From assembly GCA_021014945.1 (NCBI GenBank), contig MU266459.1, positions 1 to 64,000 of the forward strand: DNA of 64,000 nt. The letters run 5' to 3'. The notes under the pieces are model-generated. The model was not told the origin of the DNA and searched no databases. It worked only from the letters and a program-made list of their open reading frames with translations. The translations under genes and the position numbers were made by a program. Source of the stretch: Leucogyrophana mollusca. Taxonomy: Eukaryota > Basidiomycota > Agaricomycetes > Boletales. Of this stretch, positions 1-8,987 are shown in pieces (within the stretch, counting starts at the first letter, position 1; every line of letters begins with the position of its first letter).

Positions 1-148
1 CTCATCTTACCTATACGTAGCCCTTTGTAAATGTTCACGCACAAGGAATCCTGTAGTATATAAACCCTGTACTTTCTACCAAAAATCCAATCAATCTCTT
101 ACCATTGGTTCACCACATCGATTATTGCCCTTGCTCCCTAGAAGTGTC

Positions 149-276
149 CAAGTGCCTAATGATTAGGCATCCAGATTGGCCTTCCACAGCACACGTTTTA
201 CGATTACATTCAAGTCCACGTCGTCATATTCGTAGTATTCATGAAGATCAAGTGCCTTACGTTAAGGCATCCAGAT
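149..276 (+). repeat. Two direct repeats 100 bp apart, each holding a 7-bp hairpin
   Basis: Positions 149-176 and 249-276 repeat the same ~28-base block. Each copy has a perfect inverted repeat with a 3-nt loop: TGCCTAA/TTAGGCA at 153-169 and TGCCTTA/TAAGGCA at 253-269. The two arms differ at one base pair that changed on both sides, so pairing is kept. They lie just inside the presumed 5' LTR of the copia remnant. Confidence 0.75.
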
Positions 277-450
277 TGATCTTCACCCACGTTGTCATTA
301 TCTGGTATATTCACATCTACGGTTCTATGCATTACGGTCTGTTGGTCACTTGTTGACTGACGTTATTCTATTGTCGCTCTCCAACCTACTTTGTTGATCA
401 TTCTTGGTTAACAGAGTAGCGCTCATCTATTACTCCCTTGACTGGACTTT

Positions 451-837
451 TTGGGTGGTAGCAAGTGTATCCATCCCACGAACAACCAGGCTACCCAACC
501 GATCTCTGTTGTGTGTTCCGTTGGAGTCTGGGGTGTTGGTTTGTGTTGTTTTCTAGCACAGATCACATCAAGATCGACATCGCCACAACCTACTCCTATC
601 TGCGGAGATAATCAAGGCTCTATATTTCTGGTGGTTAATCCTGCTCAGGATCATCGGACGAAGCATATAGATATCTGTTACCATTTTATACAGGACTTCC
701 TTGAAGCCGGCCACGCCGAATTATTCTTTGTACCTACAGAAGACCAAATGGTGGATCTCATGACAAAGCCACTTGCTTTCCAAAAGCATATCAAGTTCTG
801 CAAAGACTTGGGCTTAGTCGACTCGGCTACTTGAGTC
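451..837 (+). pseudogene. Copia pol C-terminal fragment (RNase H)
   Basis: The frame carries the end of a Ty1/copia RNase H: a CGDNQGSI block, then RTKHIDICYHFI, then VDLMTKPLAFQKH, in the order found in copia polyproteins. Only the last ~90 residues look homologous, and the upstream part of the RNase H is absent. It ends at the stop just before the polypurine tract and probable 3' LTR. The first codon is TTG, so this is not a gene start but the tail of a deleted element. It is surely inactive. Confidence 0.8.
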
Positions 838-1324
838 GAGTGGGAGTGTTGAACATGTAGAATATGATTCTCTTTATCACATGCCAGTATACGACTCATC
901 ATAGCCGGTACAGACTACTGGAACACTCTAGTATCATAGTTATACTTAGATAGATTCCTTTCATGCATTCCATATATAGTACAACAACTCGTACATATAT
1001 GTTCACCATGGTCTGTGCACCATATCTCATTCACTATATATACTGTGTAGTTATAGTTGAATATACTCTAAGATTTACAACTCATATCTTCGACATGCTC
1101 ACCATTGGACCATGACACCATGTGTAGCTTGTGCAGAGGGTTTCTCAAGCATTCAGGATATGTCCTTGATGCACATGGAGAGGGTATCATAATAGTATTT
1201 TGCTGTCTGTATACCACCACCTGCCTGGAACATCTATGGATGCACTTGTAGACACTATTGAAAGCTGGTGTTTTGGTTTGAAAAAATTTGAAATATATGA
1301 ATATAAAGTATGATCTTGACAAAT

Positions 1325-1423
1325 CTAAGGAATTCCAGAGTTAGTCCAGAGCTCAGCCGGTGCCCGGAGTTAGGCAGATAAGGACTATATTCACCTAAGG
1401 AATTCTGGAGTTAGTCCAGAGCT
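1325..1423 (+). repeat. Pair of 29-bp direct repeats
   Basis: Blocks at 1325-1353 and 1395-1423 match at 27 of 29 bases (CTAAGGAATTC..GAGTTAG..). They lie between the copia and gypsy relics and may belong to LTR sequence, but no LTR ends could be recognised. The rest of 1060-1679 shows nothing codable. Confidence 0.6.
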
Positions 1424-1679
1424 ACAGTACAGTTAGTAAAGTAGCAATCCTAAGTGTTCAACTTCAGTCAAACATAACTTACGCTTTCCCCATATCCCAT
1501 ATCTATATACAAAACACGGATCCCATGTCTTTATCCTGTTATATTGTTATTCTTGAGTGATCCACCTTGCAGTGGTTTCCACTTTTTTTTAACATCCATA
1601 AAGACGCCTAAATTGCATAACTCAAACCTGATCCAGAACCAGAACACGCATCAACCAGTCCTTTGTTGAGCATCTCGCC

Positions 1680-2940
1680 ATGCTCAAAAACACATTCAAA
1701 CTGTCTTCTACGCATAGGGAACCCTCAATCAAGTTCCCCCTTACCACACACTCTCGCGCACGTCTCGGCAACATCATTGAGATAGCACATATACCTGCTC
1801 CCCAACCAGTTGTACACATACCCACACCTGCACGCCCCTGTGACTTTTCAGATTCCTCTGACGAAGAATCACCACCACAACCCACACCTAATCATCTATA
1901 TACCATGCCCCAACACACTTGCATTGAACAAAGTGCCTCCAACAAACCTCCACGTCTCATGGCTGGTGACCTGACTCCAGGGGTCACCTGTGACTGGGAA
2001 AATGCCTGTGAAACATATTTCCTACATAAGGAAATCCCCAATGACAAGCAGGTTAAGATGGTAGCTCACGGAATGCTTGACCCGTGCATCAATAATTGGT
2101 ATTGTACCGAATGCATAATGTTGGATGTTGGTTCCTTCACCAAATACATGGTTGCCTTTAGAATGATGTGGCTCAACACGCATTGGGCATGTAAGTCTGC
2201 TACGTGCACCATAGTGAGAAGGGTTGCGGTATGAGTTCGAAGGGGATATAAATCGGCCTGGATAGAGAGAAGAGGTAGAAATTGAGTTTTGATGAATAAA
2301 AGACTTAAGAGTTTCAAGAGAGACTTCAATAGGGAATTGATTCAAGGATGATACATACAATACACCAGAGTATTTATAGGGAGGCAGAATGGTCCGAGAG
2401 TAAAGGAAGGGAGGAGAAAGGTCCTAGCGTACAAAGGAATTTTTGTACTTGAGTTCTGGTCCAAGTGTTGGCTAGCAGGATGTAAGAACAAAAGGCTCAT
2501 GAAAGGGAGACAAAAACAGATGGAGACGTGAAGGGGAATGAAAGAAAAACAAACATGGGGTGAGCAGGTGATGGTGACGTCGATGGTCAAAGGGATGGAG
2601 ACGTTGAGGTGGTGGCACATTTGATTGTTGTTTGACAGCGTTTCTGGGCCAAGACAACTGGGATACCTTACAGGCAGCAATGGTTTGAAAGAAACTCCTT
2701 GGCTCCCAACAAGGAAACCGCCCCTTCTATGATTGGGCTGTCAACCTCCAAGGACAAAACACTCTCTTATATGGCAACCCAGAGCACCTCTCAGATGTCT
2801 TGTTGCGTAATCAACTCGAAGCTAACATGACTGACAATCTTACCACAGACATCCTTCATGCTGAGCTTGCTGACACCCTCTCACTTAAGCAGTGGATTGA
2901 GGCTGTTGCTAAGAATTATTGATCAGACAAAGACACATTG
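1680..2940 (+). pseudogene. Gypsy gag, split by a solo LTR
   Basis: The left part (to 2189) has a Pro-rich N-terminus, then a Gag core with LTPGVTCDWENACETYF and FTKYMVAFRMMWL. The right part (from 2677) continues with LGSQQGNRPFYDWAV and LADTLSLKQWIE. Removing the LTR and one copy of the GGCA duplication puts the two halves back in one frame, so the gag was continuous when the LTR arrived. It still has in-frame TGA codons at 2686-2688 and 2920-2922, both where Arg is plausible. Not functional. Confidence 0.85.
2190..2672 (-). mobile_element. Solo LTR (483 bp) in minus orientation
   Basis: The ends form a short inverted repeat: TGTAAG at 2190 and CTTACA at 2667-2672. A 4-bp direct duplication GGCA flanks it (2186-2189 and 2673-2676). 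On the minus strand it has a TATA-like CCTATAAATACTC, as expected for the U3 of an LTR. No internal domain accompanies it, so it is a solo LTR left after LTR-LTR recombination. It is younger than the gypsy copy it splits. Confidence 0.85.
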
Positions 2941-3067
2941 CCGGCGAGGCGGTGAAATCTAACCGTCAAACTGCATCAACCTTGACTGGCTCTGCACCAA
3001 AACATCTTCGTTCACATCCCCCCTCACTCGACTTCCCCCTCTGACAACAACCAAATGTTCCCTCCTG

Positions 3068-5337
3068 ATGCATCACTGCAGCTGCTTCAAGTGCTGTAAA
3101 TTCTCGGTGGATCATAGGGCCCCTGAATGCAAGGACAGCCCTCCCAATGCCGCCTCCTTTAAAACATTAACCGAAGCAGACGCACCCTCGAACATGTCTA
3201 TCAAACTTCTCTCTGTCAAGAAAGAAGCTGTTGCAGCGGTGTTACCTGTTAGCACAGTAATGCTGTCCTGCATTCTGGAGAGCAACTCTGAGTCGGACAA
3301 AAGGTACACTGCCCCTTTTGAATGTCAACACATCAATTGGGACTGCCTCCTTGAAGGCCCTTCTGTCCCTTCTCCTATACGTGTGTCAATGCTTATTGAC
3401 AATGGCTCTCATTTAGTTTTGATTAAACCTGAGCTTGTAAATCAACTTGGTTTACATTGCCATATGCTTCCAAAGGAAATTAGTGTGGGCATTGCATTAG
3501 ATTCTTCTGAAAGCACTTTCTCCATGTCCGAATATGTCTTAATTTCCCCTCGTTCCCCCGATTTGTCTTGGCATTCGCATACTGTCTGGGCTATCACTGA
3601 GTGTCCCCCTTCTTCTCGAGGGACCTTTCTTACTGCACAATTCCCTCATTATAGATCACTCTGCTCATACCTGTATTGACAAAGTTTCCAATTTTGATCT
3701 GTTGAACCCAAAACCTATGTCACCAACTCCACCCGTTTTGAAGACCCTGGGCATTTGGGGACCTAAATTAGCCCAGATGAAGTATGACGTCGTCAAGGAG
3801 TTGAAGTTCATCCTTGTGGATTTGAAACCAATCGTCAATGAGTCCTGCAAACCCATTACTCAACCCTGCATGGTGGCCCTGCTCTGTGAACGCATATCAC
3901 AACTTGCATTCATTGAAGCTAACCAAGAACATCTCGACTATCTCGACGCCTCTATGTGAAAACGATTTGCAGACCAGTTCCCTGATGATATCCCTTATTA
4001 TAATGAATTGCCCACTGACGTTTTACACCACATTAGACTAAAAGATCCCAACAAAGTGATCCAATGCCACTCCTATAGCTGTCCGCGCAAGTACAAAGAG
4101 GCTTGGGAAACATTGCTGGACCAGCACATAGCTGCTGGCCACCTATGCCCGTCCTCAAGTGTGTACATGTTGCCAGCCTTCCTCATGCCCAAAAAGGACC
4201 CTACAGGGCTTCCACACTGGGTCAACAATTATTGACTTATCAACGAAAATACTGTCCTGGACAATCACCCTCTCCTGTGTGTTGACAAAATACTTTGTGA
4301 TTGCGCGAAGGGAAAGATCTGGGGTAAAAGATATGACTAATTCCTTTTTACAGACTCGTGTTCACCCCGACGACATCAAATATACCGCAGTGGCTATGCC
4401 TAAGGGGCTCTATGAATGGCTTGTTATGCCTCAAGGGGGCTGTAACACCCCTGCGACTCATCAACACTGTATGTTTCAAGCACTACATGCACTTATAGGT
4501 AAAATCTGTCATGTATATTTGGATGATATTGTTATTGGTCACAGGACGTTGCAGAACATGTCTGTAATGTCCAAACCGTTCTCAAAGCTCTTTGCACTGC
4601 ATCACTTTTCTGCTCCCCCAAAAAGACTTTGCTGTTCTGTGCTGAACTCAATTTCCTGGGTCATCATATTTCACAGCATGGCATTGAGGCAGACATTTCG
4701 AAGGTTCAGTGAATCCTTGACTGGCCTGTACCTTCGTCTGCCTCGGGTGTACACGTGTTTCTTGGCCTTGTCTGTTACCTTGCAGAGTTCCTTGATGGAC
4801 TTGCAGACCAAACACGGGTCCTCACACCGCTGACCACAAAGGCTGCCGAGGCCTCTTGGCCTGACTGGACCACTGATCATCATCTTACCTTTGACAGGAT
4901 CAAAGGGATTGTTGTCAGGTGCTCTTGCTTGATGACAATCAACCACGGAAACCCAGGGGATAACAAGATCTTTGTAACAACTGATGCTAGTGACCTTCAG
5001 ACTGGGGCAACCCTCAGCTTCAGTCCATCTTGGGGACATGCTTGTCCGGTAGTGTTCAACTCCGTACAGCTTCACGCTGCTGAGCTGAACTATCCGGTGC
5101 ACGAGGAGGAGCTACTGGCGATAGTTAGAGCTCTAAAGAAGTGGAGAGTAGAATTGTTAGGGACCCACTTCATAGTCTACACAGATCATCGCACTCTGGA
5201 ATCCTTCTTCACGCAAAGGATCTCTCTCAATGCCAGGCCCGCTGGGCAGAATTCATGGTGCAATACAATTTCGAAATATATTATATCAAGGGCGAAGACA
5301 ATGCTGTCGCTGACACCTTCTGGATTTGTCAGGGTGA
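3068..5337 (+). pseudogene. Gypsy pol fragments: zinc knuckle, protease, RT, RNase H
   Basis: 3080-3130 encodes a knuckle CFKC..H..C (CX2CX6HX4C). 3385-3450 encodes the protease centre MLIDNGSH. RT begins near 4008 (IRLKDPNKVIQ, then CPRKYKEAWETLLDQH) and shows the catalytic YLDDIVI at 4516-4536. RNase H follows at 4755-5320 (ILDWPVP, LTTKAAEASW, FVTTDASD, TDHRTLESFF, YYIKGEDNAVADT). The pieces sit in different frames. In-frame TGA at 4233-4235 and 4710-4712 replace likely Arg codons. Integrase is missing. Confidence 0.85.
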
Positions 5338-5797
5338 ACATCTTGCTCTGTGTGCCCCTGAGAAACCCATGGTGCTGTCATTCCCACACCCCATTTCTGC
5401 AATTTCTACTGTTTGTGCAGTCGGTTGCCAAGGTAAGGAGACGTCACCTTGAGTCGTGGAGGAGCCTGGAGTTGGCGGTGGTTGTATTCTGTATTTGCAC
5501 TGACCCATTTGTCACAGCAGCAGCAATATTTATGGTTGGCCTGGGTGCTGGCTTTAGGCATTGTGGCCAAGACAGTCTGAAGGGGATTCAGCGGATATCA
5601 TCAGATGAGCTCCAGGACAAGATGTATTGCCTCAATAGCAATCAATACAGAGTCAATAGTTAGCAGAAATGACTAAGTCCCGAACTTGGCTGACAAAAAG
5701 TACTGTCTTGACCGAGTTTGAAATTTTCCTACTGCTCTCTGCTCCTCTCTGATCACCCACGTCTTTCCTTGCAAGTCCTCACTGATTATAAGACAAA

Positions 5798-7571
5798 ATG
5801 ACAAATGAAAATGCACCCCCAGTAGCACCCAAATCTAGGAAAACTGGGACCATGCAAAACAGTCCAATGGCAGCAAGAAATGAGGGTGTGCAAAAAATGA
5901 TCACCACACCTACCAAGAAAGCATTGGCTTCGAAAACAGCAGCAAAGTCTGTCACAAAAGCACCCACTGCTACCAAGCAAGTCCCACAAGATAAAAACAG
6001 TCAGCTCGTTGATGAACTTGAATGTCAAATCTGGTTCCTCTGGTGCTTTCCGGGGAACTCCAGACTAGGGAGTAAGCTTAGGAACGTAGGTAGGGAAGGA
6101 CAAACTGGTTCTGGAGTATGGAATGGAACATTGGCTTCAGCTTATGTGCTGCGCCTTTGCCTGAGTTCAGTTCTGGATTTCAGGAGTAAGTCAGAGGGGG
6201 TTGGAGGAGTACAGATGATAAGGAGAACTAAGGAAGTCTCAAGGGAAGACTTAGGGAAGATATTTGGAGGGGTGATCAGAGGCAGAAAACAAAGGAGGTG
6301 ATTAAGCTGATATTCAAACTGAGGTATAGGCATACATTGGAGCAATATTTATACTACGGAGTTGGGCTGTGCTACGGAGCGTGTGTGGGTACAGTATCCA
6401 GAAACCGGTGCAACAAAAACAATAAGGACAATAAAGGAGGAATAGTTCTGGAGAGTGGAGTGGACCCGGAGCTCAGAGGAGGCTATGTAAGTCGGACAGG
6501 CATAGGATCAGTACGACAAGCAGAGGATAAATAATAAAGTTAATATGGAGAATAAGCAAAGGAAATGCATAATAAAAGGAAACTGTAAGTGACAACATAC
6601 AGAAAGATCCGGTGAGGCAGTGTTTGGTCAGAGGGACCAGCGGAGAGACCAGAAGGAAGAGGAGGCAGAATGAGGAGTCTAGAAATCATTAAGTCCAACA
6701 AATGTTAGACGGAGGGATCGGAGGGATGCGGAAATGCTTGGAAGGGAACCAGAATGGAATATGAGGGTGCATGGCTGCACGGGATATGACATTGAAAGAC
6801 TCAAGGGTAAGTTGGTGGATCTTGCTCCCGTCTTTGAGGATGCTAAACTGTGCAAAGCACAATTGCTCCAGGCACATGATGCTTGAAAGGAAGCAGAGAA
6901 GACTGCAAAAGAGGCCAGGAAGGAAGCTGAAGATGCGGCTAAAAATACCATGGAAAAAAATTCACCCACTGCCATGGTTCCCAAGCCAAAAGCAGCCGAC
7001 TTCAATGAGGGCACAGATAGATTGAGGAAGGTGATGTGTTTAATGGATGATCAAGCAGAGTATCTTGCGATACAAGTGAGCCACTATCTTTTAATGATTA
7101 TGTACCAATGCACTGATCGATGGCTAATTCCACATGTACCAACAGGGAACCATACATGACCTGGTCCCTTGTGTTGGCCTGGACTTCGCTGTCAAATATA
7201 CCGATCAGCCATCCAGTGAGTTTAAAAAGCTGTTTAAATTGGTGAGCCGGGCTGAAAAGAACACCACTCACAGTGGCTTATTGTTGGTTGTTATCCAGGC
7301 ACACCGTGCTCACCCACTCCTGGGGCACTTCCAGAACGATTGGGCAACAGCAGAACTCATTAAACAGTACCTTTGCAATCACCACAAAAGCATCGCCAAG
7401 AAGTGAAAGCACAGTGCTTCCAGGGGTGCTGGTGGTCACAAACAGCACCACATTGATGATTTAGCTGAAGATTAAGAGGAATTCAACCAAGAAAGTTGTG
7501 AGAGTGACGACGAAGAGGAAGCACCTGCCAAGGCTGATGGGAGTATTGATGAGGATGAAATCTATGCCTAA
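5798..7571 (+). pseudogene. Unrecognised Lys/Ala-rich coiled-coil protein, split by a solo LTR
   Basis: The first exon starts at 5798 with a basic Ala/Lys/Thr-rich tail ending DELE. After the LTR (6023-6791) and one TTGAA duplication are removed, the frame runs straight into RLKGKLVDLAPVFEDAK, a charged coiled coil (KEAEKTAKEARKEAEDA). Next comes FNEGTDRLRKVMCLMDDQ, then an intron at 7073-7143 (GTGAGC..ACAG), then LDFAVKYTDQPSSEFKKLF, ending in an acidic tail (SDDEEE) with a stop at 7569-7571. In-frame stops at 6884-6886, 7404-7406 and 7473-7475 show decay. I do not recognise the family. Its setting suggests a transposon-associated gene. Confidence 0.65.
6023..6791 (-). mobile_element. Solo LTR (769 bp) with perfect TTGAA target duplication
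   Basis: It starts TGTCA and ends TGACA, and is flanked by TTGAA on both sides (6018-6022 and 6792-6796), the 5-bp duplication typical of LTR elements. The minus strand has GTATAAATATTGCTCC, a TATA-like U3 signal, so the LTR points left. No gag-pol is attached. It interrupts the coiled-coil ORF. Confidence 0.9.
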
Positions 7572-8049
7572 TTCAAGTGCAGGTTAGTGTTCATGGTGAA
7601 GATCTGACAGTACCAATTGATATCCTGTACCAATGATATCTGCAATAACCCATTATTCCATGCATGGTTGATGTTTACTGAGATGTGTTGTGCAAATCAC
7701 TATTTTCAACAGCATCAATTCACCTCTCTGCCTGTGAGAAATCACTTTAAAAAACATGTGAAGATCACTCTCTTACTGGGCTGAAATCACGACTATGAAA
7801 TGGTACATATCACTCAATGAGAATGGCTAAAATTACTCAAGTAAGTAGTGATTATTGCTACTGATTCTGTCCTTTGAGGAGTGGTGAATTTGGTAAAAAA
7901 AAGTGGTGCTGATCACCAATTTTTGGCACCTGTATCTTGAGTGATCTTAAGCCAACAGTGGGGATTTTCACCCACCAAACTGTTGATATTCACCTTTTTC
8001 ATGGGTGCTGGGGTGGGTGAAATTAACCTCCCCCTGGGTGCACAGTGAC
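7572..8049 (+). other. Non-coding stretch with an 11-bp inverted repeat
   Basis: A+T-rich, with many short ATCACT/GTGA words. TTTCACCCACC at 7966-7976 pairs with GGTGGGTGAAA at 8012-8022. No ORF is supported. Confidence 0.5.
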
Positions 8050-8051
8050 TA

Positions 8052-8752
8052 AGGTAGGCCTCATGCGAAACCATCCTATATCACGTGAGGTGACACAGTT
8101 GTGACACGGGCTTGGATAAGGTCTGCTGGTGTGCTGATTTGGAGCATAAGGTAGACACAACCAACTGTACCTCCTGTAAGGTTATAAGGCCTGAGGAATC
8201 TATGGCTATAGAAGAGGAGAGACTTGAGATTGATCGAGTGATGAATTCCATCAATTCTATGAGAATGCTGTCGGGGAAGACCAGATGTCTCATGCTAGTG
8301 GGAGATTTGCCTATCAAGGTCTCAACAGTAGTTGCACTTGCCCAACATTGCTGATCCACCTTGTTCCACTCACAATTTCTTTCTCAACTGCATATTAGGC
8401 CACCTTATTAATTTATATAATGCTCTTTTCCATGTCGTGCAGTCGTGTCTGGGCTTGCGATGTGGATGATTTGAGTGTATGCCAACAGCAGAGTGGTATA
8501 GGCAGCAAATTTGCCACAACATTTGCATGTCCAAACTGGTCACTCAACTCTGCAAAATTAATAACTTTTCGTTCACTCCTTGAACTAAAAATCGGTCTGC
8601 GCTTAAATACAGTAGACCTGCTGATTCAAAAAACAGTGCTCTTGGATTTCCTACTAACCACTACGCTGAATAGTTATTAATTTACATGCTCTCTGTCACG
8701 ACTTTGTAACACTGTTCACATGACATAGGATGGTTTCACATGAGGCCTACCT
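8052..8752. mobile_element. 701-bp terminal-inverted-repeat DNA element (non-autonomous), TA duplication
   Basis: The ends are inverted repeats of ~35 bp: AGGTAGGCCTCATG..AAACCATCCTAT at the left and its complement at 8713-8752, with a few mismatches. TA flanks both sides (8050-8051 and 8753-8754). This fits Tc1/mariner-type insertion, though the superfamily is not certain. It has no transposase. An inner ORF at 8112-8354 is Cys-rich at its start (CWCADLEHK..CTSCKVI) but is not recognised. 8755-8987 holds nothing recognisable. Confidence 0.8.
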
Positions 8753-8987
8753 TACCAGTTTTCAGCATCCTCACATAAAGAAAGTATTCAAGAACAATAT
8801 TGTTTCTTTAATATTAGATAGATGTCAAGACAGCCACAAGACTATACATTACATTCAGAAGAAATACTTACCATTACAATAATTCCACTTAGATGCTAAT
8901 ATACAGAGTACCAGGTATAGATTCTATTTGATCAGGAATGGCAGATGGTGCTATACAAATGAACTAAGACATAGCCAAGCTTGAGAT

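Larger units (their letters stand above)
1..1060 (+). mobile_element. Ty1/copia retrotransposon remnant, internally deleted
   Basis: The first ~110 bases read like the end of a 5' LTR (a TATATAAA box near 58, then an A/C-rich stretch). About 340 bases later comes the very end of a copia pol (RNase H). At 840-850 a purine-rich tract is followed by TGTTGAACATG, the usual junction between polypurine tract and 3' LTR, so a 3' LTR probably starts at 847. Gag, protease, integrase and reverse transcriptase are missing. The right end of the 3' LTR could not be fixed, so 1060 is only approximate. Confidence 0.55.
1680..5450 (+). mobile_element. Degenerate Ty3/gypsy retrotransposon (gag-pol), truncated
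   Basis: In order there are Gag, a zinc knuckle, an aspartic protease, reverse transcriptase and RNase H, all on the plus strand and broken by frameshifts and stops. Protease before RT, and RNase H directly after RT, is the gypsy order. No integrase or chromodomain follows, and sequence after ~5450 does not match the element. It is a dead copy, further split by a solo LTR at 2190-2672. Confidence 0.85.
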
